In this document: piece by piece, positions 45,663 through 59,516 of the stretch | Numbering within the stretch: the stretch's first letter is position 1 | Layout: each line of letters starts with the position of its first letter | From: Lineus longissimus | Taxonomy: Eukaryota; Nemertea; Pilidiophora; Heteronemertea; Lineidae | Length of the DNA: 64,000 nt | NCBI RefSeq assembly: GCF_910592395.1 | Contig: NC_088319.1 | Location: 11,222,001-11,286,000 of the forward strand | Direction: 5' to 3' | Program-made: the position numbers and the translations under genes | The notes under the pieces: generated by a model | Databases searched by the model: none | The model's input: only the letters and a program-made list of their open reading frames with translations | What the model was told of the DNA's origin: nothing

Positions 45663-47886
45663 TATCTGGATTTCGCATCCAGAGCAATTTTTTCAATACA
45701 TCGTTACGAGTACCTTCGGTTGAGACAGACATGTCGTCGGGATTTAAACGCATCGTAACAATCGCATATAATCTCCATTAGACCTGTGCTTTATACACGC
45801 CAGACTGTCATCGGAGAAGACGGGTTTTTTAATGGGTATTTTTTCAATCTGCTATATCCCGTCGGCCTTAAAATGTGCACTTGTCCACCCTATAAAACAA
45901 AGAATTGGGCCAATTCAATGTTCTTCCCTACCGCACTAAAATATTCGTGTCTCTCCCGAAAACCTCATTTATTTCAGAGTGGTTTACGCCGGTGTCGCGA
46001 AAAAAACCAATTCACCACGGAAAGCTGCACGGTCTTCTTTTTCTGACCGCCTCCAGTCAGGGTGCTGGTTAAAAATCTCATACTGAAGAATCTCCAAAAG
46101 GTACTAGGTTACCAGCCGCCGCGAATCAGCGCTTGACAACGAATTATGTATGTCTCCCTCATGTCTGTGTGATAATCTATGGCGTGTAGTCGTGATAGAT
46201 TAGATTGTGCATGATAAAGAGCCAGAACATACTCCGGCATAGAGGCAGGCAATGCTGCTCCTAATATAATAGTATATGAGAACCAGCACTAACCTCTGGC
46301 GCTGACGGGGAAGGCAGTCTACGGCCTTGGATGCCTTACTGGTTTTATTTATTAGATTGTCCATAGCGATCAGAGCAAATAGAGACCAAGGAGGGGACGC
46401 AAACAGTCAGGGAAGGACGGTCGTTTTGCGAGTTGTCTCAGACTGAAAATAATTGTATGTCTATCAAAAGCAATACAGCTGGAAATTCAGTTGGAATATT
46501 ACCAATGAAAAATTATTTTGCCGGACAGTGTGGCGTATGATAACGATAGTACAGAAACCACCCTGAAAATAATGCACACCCGATTAGATTGACCGCGAAG
46601 GTCCTGCGCGGCCAAGAAGCCCGAGGATAGAAGCGTGCAATGCAGCTTCTCGCACGTTATCTGATGAGCCACCATGATCTGATTGCCTCTTTTCCCGACG
46701 TAACCTGAATCAGGAAATCATTAGCGAAAATCGGCTGTTCGATGTCTTCTGCCCGAAGCAGTAAATTCAGATGAGGAAGATTATGAGCGTCTGGGCTTTT
46801 TTCGCCAGTGGATTGAGTTATCAAACGGTTTACAACCAGATTAGACAGCGCGGGAATAAACAGTGTTCGTTTTTGTGTTCTAAAATGTTGTCATATTTTT
46901 CATTGCAAAAGATTTTATAAAAAGTCCAACTGTTTTGCATAGAAAATACTATATTCTATCATGGCATTGGCACACAGCAGTAATCTTTAATATCTACCTG
47001 TTCGCCGGAACGGAAAAGTGTCAGGAATTTTAAAACATGCCGTTGATCTGACGGTCAATGTATGATGTAGCGTGTGCATTGATAAATTGCACAATTGCCG
47101 ATCACGCTTGATATTATATGGCTGACCGGCCGTCAGAAGAACGGCATTTTAAAATGCTGCAAATGTGGTGTGTGTTGTCAGTGGGGAGTGCAGCATTCTA
47201 GTGTCAGGCCCTCTCGGTGAGATGACACTTCTACAATTCACTAAAATGGTGGTACTAAATTTTCTTAAGGTATAAACCGAAAGCTGCAAAAATACGTTTC
47301 CAGACTAGGAGGTCATTTGCACCTGTAGTGCAATCTATTCCATACAATGTTTGCTTTTGAGAAATGAAAATCGACTACCGCGCGCATATTCGAAGTTAAT
47401 GTTGCTTGTACAGATGAGCATGATTTTTCGTCCCGAGCACCAGTGACGCATGTTATTCAATCGTTCACTGGTAAAGGTGCCGATAGATAAAATAATCCTT
47501 GAACGCGAACGCCACGTGAAACTTTTTGATGAGACAGGTTTTATGCATACTGTAAAGTACTGAGGGCATTTAAAAAAATGACAGCTGCATACAATGAGGT
47601 TTTATTCTCCTGGCAAACTTCGTATTTTATCTAACAGACTTGGGAATCATTTGAATAGCATCATGACTCAACCACTTCAGATAGCAACATATAGCGAGTA
47701 CATCGTATTCATTAATGTCACTTGCAGTGCAACTTTCTGTCTATTTTGTAATGGATGCGTGAATTCTCCAACTGAAGTAGATGAATTATTGATACCTCGA
47801 ATGAATATGGAGTAAAGTAAATGCGTTATGTTTGAATAGCTCGTGACATGATTGTAACCAAACTGTGGGCTGGGTACCAGTCACTA
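45663..47886. other. intergenic, nothing identified
   Basis: No supported gene or repeat. The longest frames are under 90 codons and have no recognisable domains. Confidence 0.4.
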
Positions 47887-48058
47887 CACTCTTAGAAATA
47901 AAGGTTTTGGGCTTTTGAAGAAACTTCTAAAGGTTTTTTTGCTAACACAAATAAGCACCCCGTAGAGGTTTTGGGTAAACAAAAAAAACTGATAGTTTTT
48001 CAGATCCTGAAAAACCACTAAAAAGCATTTTTCACCTTGCTAAGAAACCTCTAACTTT
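47887..48058 (+). mobile_element. dispersed MITE family, copy 1
   Basis: Starts CACTCTTAGAAATAAAGG and contains CACCCCGTAGAGGTTTT. Related copies lie at 56390-56598 (opposite strand) and 59517-59755. The right end is not clear. Confidence 0.6.
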
Positions 48059-48749
48059 CACCTTCCGGTACACTCTCTTGGTGTTCCTGCCGAAGATTTG
48101 GAGGACACTCTTATCCTTGATTAAAAACCAAGAATGTTATTCGAAAACTTTAGAACATTATGGTACAAAACAAGATGAAATAGCAGGCATTCATGACGTA
48201 AATTAGGTCGAGTCGCCTAATACATTGTCGCATGCTAGCCGAAGCTTTCAAGAATGGTTGCAAGAACCTTCTCGTATATGACTGCACTGGAGAACTATCT
48301 CGAAATCCTACTTAATGTTCGAGGACCAACTCGGATGACATCCTATTGCTGAAATCAATTTCACTAAGACTAACCCCTAATTGGTACCATCATTTGTTTC
48401 GACAAGAGTGCATCAGTGCTATTATTTTCAAGTGCCGACTCGTCCATTGCCAGCCTCCTCCTCGCAAAGTGCAATTAACATCTTTCGAAATCAATACCAT
48501 TGGTAACAAAATAAAGCGGAGTTTGAGACGACATAGACGTAACCTTGTTTTTCTTCTCAAATGGCTCGTCCCCAATGCTATTAAGGGTAACCCAAGGAAG
48601 CGTGGACTGGCAAAAATGTGATTTATTGTTGCCCAAAACATGTTTTAGGTGAGCTGGTTAGGGACAGTAAAACTAAATAAATTGCCGCTGAAAACGATGT
48701 CATTTTACAGAGTGAAGGCAAAGGCTCAATTCTGGGCCACGATACCCAA

Positions 48750-48787
<38 letters not shown>
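48750..48787 (+). repeat. (ATG)n microsatellite
   Basis: About twelve and a half uninterrupted ATG/TGA units, then TAATGATGAAGG. Confidence 0.95.
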
Positions 48788-50904
48788 AATGATGAAGGCT
48801 GGGATCTTGACCCTGTTAACTCCCGACCTGAACCTAATTGAACAATTTAACAATGTCCGAGCGTTCCAAATATATAGCGGGAGAGCGTTTTTTCTTAAAG
48901 ATTTTTGTGAATCATCCGTTGTAAAGCGTTATACTGGAACTCAACCTTTAATTTCATTTATTCATCTCCGTTGCCTGCTTTATTTGCGTGACTAGACTTT
49001 TAATCGCAAGTCAAGGGTTCCAACCTGCAAATTCAAATTTATTAACTGAGTCAAAGGCCACCGGTCCTTCACAGCATAGCGAAACAAGATCACCGGTATC
49101 CAGCTATGGCTGGTAAACATCCTATATCGAAAAGAAATTATGACGCCCCACAAGGTAAAAAAGATACAAGTTTTATGAATGCACAATTAATGACCTCTTT
49201 GGTCCGTGGAGAGTAAACATATTACCAGCAACGTATTCAAACAGTGACACACGGAAACACTAAGGAAATTACTTCTCTAGGACAATTGAGAGACTGTCAG
49301 AGATGATAACAGAAATATGAAATATGTAATTTATTCGAAGTAAACTGCCTTCGACGGAAACACTAATAGGCAGGTTTAGCAATCCGTACAAGCGACGAAG
49401 TGCAAAGTACGAAGGTCTGTGGTTGTCATCAAGTCCTGTGTTAATTCATTCACGCACTATGCTCGAGGTTCTGTTATATCAAACAACCAGTACATAAATG
49501 TATCGCATATCAAAATCTACTTGACATATTTCTTACACAAGCAAGTTCTGCACCCTTCATGTTTCAAGATATCCTCACTACGTCACTTTATAAGTATTTC
49601 TGTGAATTCCATTTCTCCAAGCGAGTTATCATATCGACATTTGTTACACAACATTGCATGGGAACTACTTATGCTGGCATGTCAAAAGGAAATGTTAACC
49701 GTATTTTTATCGAGAAAATCATTTGAGAGCATTTTTAGACGAGTGTTTATACCCAAGAGAGCGAATTTTAATGCAACTTCTAAGGAAGTAGGCGTCGGCA
49801 ATACATCTCATGAAAATGGAATTGGAACAAGCGATAGCATCACTCTAATAGCTGTTGTTGCCTTCACTATGAACAACGCTGTGTTTGGTAATTAATCATT
49901 TCTGTGGCATACCCTAAAACACCGATATATACAACCCTCATGGTGATGGGATTAAAATTAACTGTACAAGTCTCATAATGTGATTAAAATCGCTATCTCT
50001 TAATTAAATTCCTTGCTCACGCTCGATATTTTTGTGACGAACGAATACAACCATACATCGGGATAACAGAAAGAATTTGATACCAGTCACCGCTACGATT
50101 TCCAGTTTCGTTGCCGAGGTGATAAAAGCAATATTTGTCTTCCTTGAGAATGGTTCCGGCTTTGTTCCCACAACCAAATCTATGTAGCGCCGACCGAAAT
50201 GAGATCGACTGGTTCCTGAAAATCTGGGCGGGGGGGGGGGGGCAAAGTCCCAGTAATGAGTTTTCTTAACAGCGTGCTGATGATCACAAGCTGCAAACGG
50301 AATCTTATTTTGTTATATAGCTCGGAAATATTCAAAGATTAATGACAAATCACAAAGATCTACATGTACATTGTATATGGCCACGATCCATATAGGAGAC
50401 ATTCCGTCCATATCGGATCATACCTGGAAGGGCGCAGTACAGTTTATACTGGAGTAATGTATAGTATATCAGACCCACATGAAAACTACTCGCCCTATCA
50501 TTTTCGTTATTGAAGCTCTCCTTGTGCATCTTTCATGTTTTTCCCATAGTAAAGCAACCTCTTCAAGCACTAACGAGCTGATGCGTAACACAGGTAATCG
50601 TAATTTCAACATAAACTTCGTTAATGGTTCATAACTTGTGAGAAAATGACAGCTGGTAATGGAGTCCTGTCTTGTTAAAGAAGAAAAAAAGATTGTTTAT
50701 TCGAAAACGATATAGTTATTGAAAAAGAAATTTGTGAATTGGTTTGACTTTGGCATTAAGGACAACCATTTATCATCATATACTTTGTGGGCTAAATCGT
50801 GAGGCAGGAGCTGACCTTTTGCATTATCGTGCTTTTAAATACAACTCAGATTTAAAGTTAATGTTAAAAAAAGTTAAAGTTTTGTGTTTATATTCTGATA
50901 TCAA
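48788..50904. other. intergenic with a G-run
   Basis: No supported gene. A 158-codon plus-strand frame at 49419-49895 has no recognisable domain and no exon signals. A run of 13 G (50230-50242) could form a G-quadruplex or be a sequencing weak point. Confidence 0.45.
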
Positions 50905-51184
50905 CAACAGCCAGTAGAGGTTGTCCTCCGAATTAACACTTCAACCCTTGGTCTGCCCTGAAATCTTTCATTAGACCTTAGATGAGCAGAACAATCAGCA
51001 CTACCTGAGCATCTCTGACCAGTACCCAGTAATACACATTGGTGGATTAAGGCAAGTACATGTAAGACGAGATCAGCCCGGCATTGCCTGGAGTCTCACG
51101 CCGAAAGTGGGATCGAACAAAAAAACCTCATAACCGCTCGTCAGAGACCCGGGCCGAGCCACTGTACCACCGCGGTTCCTCACA
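50905..51184 (-). mobile_element. tRNA-derived SINE
   Basis: On the minus strand a tRNA-like head has an A box TGGTACAGTGG (51154-51169) and a B box GTTCGATCCC (51109-51118) about 36 bp apart, as in RNA polymerase III promoters. It is followed by an unrelated body of about 200 bp. The head does not fold as a full tRNA (there is a long T run in the middle), so it is a SINE and not a tRNA gene. The 3' end is approximate. Confidence 0.7.
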
Positions 51185-54100
51185 AATTGGTTCAAAGATG
51201 CGGCTGTGAGAGCCTTGACCTGGCCACTTGGCGTATCCAAGTACACGCCAATTCGCAACGCGACCTAGTATAGGATATAAGGGCAATTCTGTGAGGAGCA
51301 TTCACAGTTGATATATGTTTTCAATGCACAAAGGGTTAATACACTACATGTATATGCTAGTCATAACGCGTCTTGTTCAAAAGAAGAGCCCTTAGCCTTA
51401 TATCGGACATCTCATAGGTCATCTTCTTCGGACCACGTACGCCCCAAGCAGCCAAGGTATTCACTCTACGGAACTCAAAGGCCGTCGAAATGAAATTAAA
51501 ATCTCCATCTATTGGTCTGAAGACCATGGCGTGCTTACGTCCCTTTCAGGTCACGAGAGAGACATATGTATCCTTATTTACCTGGGGTGATTTTACATTT
51601 AACAATCCATGTGCGCGTGACGCCTTCGACAACATGTTTCATCTTCCAGTGATATCATGTGAATAAAGCGATTTTCGACGGACATGTCAAAGATAGCTAA
51701 TTTCATATGATTTTATTTCTCACGTAGCTAGCGGTAAGAGTCATTCAATGCCCACAAGAATGAAGAAAACTTGCCCAAATAACACACGTCATTACATAGA
51801 TGAAACTCCGGGAAATAATGTTTTGGTTCCAAATCAAGAATTTCTCCACATAGCAGACAAAAGCTTTGTCTCTCAGTGTCGGAATCTTTAAGGTGCCTAG
51901 GCTAGAGTTTTTGACATATACAACGTTACCTTTCGGTACGTTCTTTTTTTGCGTACCCGTTATGAGAAATTGCCTGATCGATTCCAGAATGCAGACAATC
52001 GCATTAGCACATACCTGAATCAGACAAAAATGACTGTATGATTCGATTTGTATGATAGCGGTTCTCTGGTATAGATACCCAGGGGTAGATAGTACATGTG
52101 CCATGGCAACATGAGATAGTATAAACTAGGGCTGTAGAAATTTGGTAAAGTCGCGGGCGCAGCCCCACAGGGAGAGGGGTCTGAAGCTGCTTTCTTGGAA
52201 ACGAGGGGGCTGGGAGGTCCGCATACAGAAAAATGTTGTGTTCCCGGCATCATGAGGGCAAATCATGGGAGTAGTTCTTTGGTTCTTGAGGAGAGGCGCC
52301 CACAAAATCATTGATCTCAGCGTTAGTGGTTTTGTGTACGCACGCCTCTTGCGCCACTGGGTCAGCCACTGGGTTCAATTGGTAGTTGATACATTTAGGA
52401 ACAGTTCGGGAACAGGGTTTAGTTTGATTTATCGATCAAAATATTCCTTGTACAAGGGTAAATAGTACCACTTTACTATAAGACAGAATAGACACCTGGC
52501 GGCAAGTTTGTATACCAATACCTGGCCCACTTGGCTCCAGTTTATAGACCCAATTTATTAGCTTAGAAGGCGATCGACAATTACACAACACTGCGGTAAT
52601 AGTGACGCAAAAGACAGAAGCGCGATATGAGAGATGTTGCTCCCTGACTACGCACCAGGAATCCGGTAATAACCATCAACTCGAAGGCCATTCCCGCTGC
52701 GAAAATAGGGAACCCTCCACATTCCGGCATATCATGAGTTTGGTACTAAGTATATCAATGTCAGGTCCTCCATCCTCCACAGTGGCTAATTGACCCGATA
52801 TATGATTTATAACGCTTTTTCAGGAGACTTTACACGTCGGTCATGTGATTCGTCCAACCAAGACTGGCATGAAAATCGATTGTGGTACCAAAGCACCAAT
52901 ACAGTTTAAAGAAGGGTCAAATCAAGTAGGCTCCTCCTGATATATATTGCTTTTATTCGCATCTAAAGTGTTCATAATTGAATTCCTTTCAGACAATCAA
53001 TGTTCTAGTCTGGTGATATATTTGAAGTAATTGGTCATGTATTAAAGGTCAAGGTTGACTTGGAAAACCGCAATATATAGATGTAATGTGAATTTAGTTC
53101 GTGGATTTTTCATCGACGATACTAGAAAAAGGTTCCTGTTAGGTGGCAGATTCACCCCATCATACTCGCAGCTCCTACACACTGTAACTCTTTCATACGT
53201 TTCCCGTTTGATGGTAAAACTTTGGTATGAGGTATGTTGGTTTTTATACGAAAATGGCTTCCAGCTGGGCCGCGACTTCTCCCAACAGAATCACTAAATC
53301 ATCGCTAAATTAAAATAAACAGTGCACTATGAAATATACCGTAGGCTTACCAGAGTGCAAGCCATGTCCGAAACGGCCACGCAATACCAGCAAACATCAT
53401 TTATGGGCCAGCTTAATGTTAAGCTACTTGCGGCCCGCGGCGCGTGGTGGGAGAACAGGTATAATCCCTCTCGCAACCTAAACCCCACGCCAAAGTTGTC
53501 CCGTTTAATAAAAACATTCACGACGTCTGGAATCTGGAGATGTCATGTTTTTTAGTGTGGCACTAAGCTCCTAATTCGATTTCGTTTCGTTAAAAAGACG
53601 CGACCAGCCAGAAAAAAATGTTAAAGGCGAAAAACGGCGTGCTTTGGGAATTCCTTAAGGATGTCTTCTACAGATTTTTCCTAGGTTTGTGATGAAAGCA
53701 TACCGCTTTTTTCGTTGATGTGCACTTTGGGATGTCATGTAGAAGCTCGAGATGTGGTTTGAATGCCTGTGTGTTTTTGGCTGAGTTCTAGCGTTACATG
53801 TCTACTATTACATTGTTATCGTGAATACCTTTTGGGCCGTTAATTACGCTATTTTGCCCCTTACCTCGCCCTTAGAAGAATTCAGGCCTTGCAAAAATAC
53901 ATAGGCTGTTGTCTTTTAGCAAAGCGCGCTCGCACCTAGGTCTAAATTCCCGTCGTTCTATGATTGTCTTACGAAAGGGTTGTCAGGAGAAATCTTGATA
54001 ACACCAACCCCACTGATAAGCTTTCATGGCGGTCGATAGGCCTTCACGGGCAAGAGAAAATAATCGTCATATTAACGCAATGTTTGCGACCGTTTTGAAT

Positions 54101-54803
54101 TGGAGGTCAAATTAGTGACGGATTGTATATCGGTTAGTTTTCCCCGCTCGTTTAACTGGTCACATATCAATCACCTCCCACATGACGAAAGCAAAAACAT
54201 GTAAAAAATATGCCATCGATGTTTACCGCGTTGAACATTCATTATTTCACATACATATCTGTGTTCGTATCAGTGATACTATGATGTGATTTACAACTTT
54301 ACGGAAATACGTCCGTTTTTAATTGTTGATCACAAATGTAAAGCTCAAATTTTCCATTTTTGATTAGATTTATTATAAAATCGCTGAATGTTAACCACCG
54401 CGACCGCGAAAATGTTCATGTTGTGACGTCATCAACGAAAACGGCATCGAAGCGAGCCGTCCGGGCGGGTTTAAACCATCAATTTCTAGAAAATGTGCAT
54501 TTCGATTCGAAAACCTTACCGATTTATGAGAAAGTGACGTAGTCATTGTCAAAAACAGCTAAAACATTATATGGTGAAATTTGACACGAGTTACCCTTTA
54601 ACACAAAAGAACAACGCCCAGTAAATTTGTTTCAATCTGGTATATGATTAATCTCTATTAACCAACATCGGTTGGTGTAAAATCTCGCTCTGACTCTTCA
54701 GGAAGAACGAGACCACTTCAATTATTCGATGACTTAGGTGTGCGGTTATAACCAATGACCAGGACTACCAGACTTTATCAAGGCAACTGCGAGTGCTTTC
54801 ATA
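51185..54803. other. intergenic, nothing identified
   Basis: No supported gene. A GC-richer segment at 52130-52250 may be part of a dispersed repeat but has no second copy in the window. Confidence 0.4.
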
Positions 54804-54973
54804 CCGGTGTGCAAGGGATAGTAGTCCTAGGGATGATAGTCCGTGTAACAATAGCCCGCATTGCTAAATGTTTTGGTTAGGGTTAGCGGTACAATAGATC
54901 ATGCTGCTTAATTGATCAAATACAATGCTACCGGACTATGACTCCAGGGGGACTATATCCGCTGTCACACCGG
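54804..54973. mobile_element. MITE with about 45-bp inverted repeats
   Basis: CCGGTGTG...GGATAGTAGTCC...GATAGTCCG at the left is mirrored by CGGACTATGACTCC...TATATCC...CACACCGG at the right. It has no coding capacity. Confidence 0.75.
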
Positions 54974-56015
54974 ACTGAAGGCATTTTTTCGTCATTGCTG
55001 TTTCTGAAAACGTCTAATGACACATTTTTTAACTGCATAGTAGTTTTTCCTCCTGACACCAGTGTAATTGCATGCGAATTTCGAATTCAATTCGTGAATA
55101 CTACACTCCCATTTAGGGAAGCCGCATTCCTCAGAGGCAGTTCAGAAACAGTTGTACGATCAATTCTTCACGCCAACTGGCTCATTAGAGTTAACGGCTG
55201 AAAGAACCGTAGAGTCATTTCCAGATTTCGGAACTTCAAGCTGACAAAATTAGAATATTCGAGTCATTTATTTGCTGATGTTTCGAAGTTTGAAAGGCTA
55301 TGAACAATGAATCTTTTGATTGACTATGGTTGTTGAACGTAGACGTAAATACCGAGTGTCCCAGAAAAGAAATTGTTAGCTGCAAAAAACAGTGATAGGG
55401 AAACTATCCACTCAAAAATATATAATGATACGTTTAATGTCATGATTTTGTACAAACTATGGTTTACTAGAGGGGGCCATAGACAGGAGATCAAATAGGT
55501 CATCTGCAGGACACCAGTATATACAGCTACGTCATGCTCGTTTCAGCATCAAAAATATCCCTCGAACAAAGGTGAATAGTTCTGTCAGTCGAAGGAGACC
55601 CCTACTGACGACTTCGTGTAACTCAATCTGGCCTACTTTGCTGCAGCCGATAGGCTTCCTTTAAGTAAGCATTCAGTGCGCAAGACTGAATTTCTCGACA
55701 TGCTGTTGCCAATAAATCTCTCACTTTAAGAAGTTAATGTACTTGAGAGTGTAAGGAAATGAGTCACATATTCAAATGCATTCAATATGATCAAGTATTG
55801 TTGATGTATCAGAACATTAGTCATGCCACTTGAATGATATTGGAATATTCCTTCGCTAAACCGAGTCTTAGTCCGTCCTTCTTCCACAAGTGTTTAACCA
55901 CTTTAGTTCCATAACGTACATGAGTTTGTAAAAAATGACAATCGATAGTTCGCCATTGGTCACACAACGATTTGTCATATGTTTTCTTTGTCACAATCTT
56001 ATTTGACGAGGCGTA
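54974..56015. other. intergenic, nothing identified
   Basis: No supported gene. An 80-codon minus frame at 55821-56063 looks protein-like in composition but was not recognised. Confidence 0.35.
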
Positions 56016-56091
56016 TTCGTCACTGTGGTGTGACGAAAGCCTAACTCGACAGTCACAAAGCAAAAAACGTAATTCGTCACAGTGACGAATT
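56016..56091. repeat. paired TTCGTCAC/GTGACGAA palindromes
   Basis: Two inverted repeats 34 bp apart: TTCGTCAC-6 nt-GTGACGAA at 56016-56037, and the 21-bp AATTCGTCACAGTGACGAAT(T) at 56071-56091, which has perfect 10-bp arms. They may be element ends or a dimer-binding site. Confidence 0.65.
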
Positions 56092-56389
56092 ATGTTTTGA
56101 GACTACAAAATGTTGATGAAAAAATGCATCTCAGTGAAATTTCGGTGAACCAACGAAGGAATTTTTACAAAGTAAGGGTATCGTAGTTGCTATCAACAAG
56201 AGCGACAAAATCAGATTAAAAGTTAGTTATTGCGTTGATGATTAAGCGATGCTGTAAATTTGTTTATGTTAGGTAAGATAAATGGTTTTAATTAGAGGCA
56301 TGGCAGCTATGTGGTACTTGAAATACGGCAGATGGATGTTTTAATTTAGTGATATGCTACTAATTAGGTGGTTTTAATCCTTTCTAAAC

Positions 56390-56598
56390 GAAATTTACTC
56401 GTCTACAGCAACAAAAATGTATCCCGTAGAGATTTTTCGGCCAAACTAAAAACCTTATCAATAGGTTTTTTGAATCTCAAGAAGCTTCAGGGTTTTTCAT
56501 TTTACCGAAAAACCTCTACGGGGTGGATATATTGCTGGCCAGAAAATATGCTTGGGTTTTTCAAAAGCTAGAATTTAATACCTTTATTTCTGAGAGTG
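56390..56598 (-). mobile_element. dispersed MITE family, copy 2
   Basis: Read on the minus strand it starts CACTCTCAGAAATAAAGG at 56598 and contains CACCCCGTAGAGGTTTTT and AAAAACC motifs, like copies 1 and 3. The left border is approximate. Confidence 0.65.
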
Positions 56599-58809
56599 AA
56601 CGGCGAACCATCACAATTGTGACGAAAGTTCTGAGAGCTTAAATAAAGCATGGCTACGGATAATGTCGTCAGAAATGTTTGAGATGCCTCACGGCCACGG
56701 CGGAACGCGTTCAAATCAATGATTTAGTACCGACGAACACATTAAGAGCTGCTGGGTGAAATAACCCGAGTCCATTTCCCGACTTTGACAGCGAATGATC
56801 GCGCCATTTGAATACGTTAGTCATTTACTTCGCACATTCATCAAACATAAAATGAGCTGGGTGAGAGTGTTCTTGAGACTGGCTTTCAGCATGGACTGTA
56901 TCGGTGAATTCATGCATTTTTCTTAGCAATCAGGCCATCATAGTCACATTTACTCGAATAGGGTACTGTTGCTTCCCACAGACAAAGAGGGAAGGGGCAG
57001 ATAAATGAATGTCAAGAAATTTTGAGTATATTGGTATCGAAGAGCGTTTTTAAGGGAAATTGCCCTGAAAAAATGCCCTTCAATGCGCGCTTAGTTGAAA
57101 TCTTTGTTGCTACATTTTTGTACATGTGAAATAGAGCATTTTTTACGGAGGATAAAATTCTCTTCTGTAAAAATTTCCGTAACAACATACAGTCCAAGTC
57201 ACAGTTGACATCCTTCCCGCTTAGCGTCAGTTACGCGCAACGAGTTGCGCGCCAGTGACGCGCCAGCCGCGAGAGATGCACGAGTGACGCGTTTTACACT
57301 CTATGTTTCGCTCGAATTAAGGGATGGCAATTTTGATTTGGACTGCATCTTGGTACACGGATACCGTGCACGTGTGCGTGTACTGGTATACCTCGTGTAG
57401 CGGCAACGAATCAGACCTCAGCCTCTATGCTGCCAGTTGCCATGGTTGAACCACTTGAGTGGTTTTTTCGTGCATGATATTCGTGGCTTTGAGCACGAGG
57501 AGCGTTTATTAACAAACAAATACGATAACAATAGTACTATTTGCATAGGGATCTCAACATGCTCAAAGAGATGCTTAAAGGATAATATAACCATGGTTTC
57601 CTATTTGGCCCTGATCCCCGAACACGTTAGCTGATTCTTCTCTGACGACACTGGATCTCGAAGATGATGGATGACAGGGAAACCATAGTCCACTGGGCGA
57701 CATGACAATGCCGTCAACAAAGCACTGGTCAATAGAAAGCATTGGTCTCGCGGTGAACGTAACTCTGAGCACGGGTCATGTTTTTCTGGCTGGGTTGTAT
57801 TGGGTGTATCAATAAAATGAATCTATAGCGATGATTTATTTGGTCGTAGGTTTAAAACCTCTATGTTATAGTCCTAGCAGCATGATAAATCAGCGAGCTT
57901 TCAATTGATAATATCATTATTGAAACCCGACATTCATGCACCAGCGGGCACCTATGTCTCGAAAGTGATATCTGAAACCGCGAATTTGGTTAGTGGTAAC
58001 CCTCTGCAAAACCTGAATGCAGGGTGCCTCGGTAATCATTGTAGACGACAGTTGTTAGGTAGCGAGCCGCAACATCTGAAAGCTGTGATTCGTAACACCA
58101 TGTAAGGGACAGAGTGAAAAGCTTTCAAATCATGATGAATTAGGTGACCATGTACAACACATGATTAAACTGTTCTCTCAAAAATAAGTGGAATATTTTA
58201 GAACACACTGTATATGTTCCTGAAAACTCGAGCCAAGTCGTTTTATACTGATACTAACTAAGCATCCTATGCAATAGCCACGTTGACGCCAGGGACCATG
58301 CCAATGTTTTCTCGAATCAAATAAAAGGACAACTGAGTGGTGGCTAATACGTTTCCTCTCGACCACCGCACGAGACAAATTGTCCGAGCGATATTATCGA
58401 TAAGTACAAGTCGCATTGTCTCATCACTGCATTGAGCCAAATAAAATGGTTCCCGTTTGTTATCTGTCAAGACTTATATTGTCTGCTGCCGTTCTGTCTG
58501 TCTTTGCCAGACACTGACGATTTTGGCTGGTGAAAGAGGCGGGTCAGGGGTCAAGTACTTAAGGTCGTCTCCAAGCTGCGTAACGGAGTTCTAATTGGCG
58601 TGACGCGTCTCGGTCGATTATTCAGCATTGCATCGGGTGGTGTGTACTCGAAAGGTGTTTCAATTAATACTCTTGTTGAGGACGACGTTCCCTGTCGCGT
58701 GGCAAAGGGAACAAGATCAGCCTTGTACGTCCCCTTTTACGCCAAATAATGAGGATAATGTATATTTGTAAATCCCGTTATATACTTGAAGTGGTTACAG
58801 AGGAAAGGG
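56599..58809. other. intergenic, nothing identified
   Basis: No supported gene. A CpG-rich patch lies at 57225-57300. Confidence 0.4.
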
Positions 58810-58934
58810 CTGATTCCACTAATAGCAGTTTTCTTTAAAACCGCGGCGGTTTGCCGCCCCAGTTTGTAATTTCTTTCATTTAAAATTCCACTGCAACGCC
58901 AAATCGCGGCGGTTTCCTGCTCTAGTGGAAACAG
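58810..58934. mobile_element. short foldback with CTG-TTCCACTA ends
   Basis: CTGATTCCACTAATAGCAG...AAACCGCGGCGG is mirrored by the complement of CGCGGCGGTTTCCTGCTCTA followed by GTGGAAACAG. It is about 125 bp and non-coding. Confidence 0.6.
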
Positions 58935-59516
58935 TCTTTAAAGGCCTATGCCGTTCGTTTTTTGGAATTTTTTTATTAAATTTGACGAATTCAAATCGCA
59001 TAAATACGTCCAGAATATAAATTTCAACATTGCCGTTTTGTTCAGATGACGAATATTATGTACTATCGTCGGATTTTTATGGTGCCACTTTGTAAAATAT
59101 AGGTCTCGTGAGTCATATCTATGCTTTTGAAACAAATGAAAAAAAAACCCGCACTCTTTTCTTTGTTGAAGAAAACACACCGGCCGTTAATATAACCATA
59201 GTCTGATCTAACCCACAACCTTCGTGATCGTACTTTGTAAATGGGGATCTTAACTAACCCCGTGGGCATTGGGATATATTCCTTCCCCAGATTGGCAATG
59301 GTTTAATAGTTAGATGGAAATGTTTACTGCAAAACGAAAATAACGCTCACCGAAGGCTATGGTATATTATGTTACATATCGCAGTATGTCTGTTGAGATG
59401 CACCTGTACCATTTGAATATAAGTCTCATCCATGCAACCTTCCAAGGAATATAAACTCTCTTGCATTATTAACACTTCGAAGAGGTAGGTACTGGTTACA
59501 ACATTCATTCATGGCA

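Noticed and set aside
48750-48787. Poly-methionine / poly-isoleucine frames
   Set aside because: Translation of the (ATG)n microsatellite only.
49419-49895. 158-codon plus frame
   Set aside because: No recognisable domain, no signals of start, exon or polyadenylation, and composition like surrounding DNA.
51100-51184. A tRNA gene
   Set aside because: A and B boxes are present, but the acceptor and anticodon arms do not pair and a T-run interrupts it; a SINE head fits better.
58446-58517. Signal-peptide-like 23-codon frame
   Set aside because: Stops directly, and no donor site lies before the stop.
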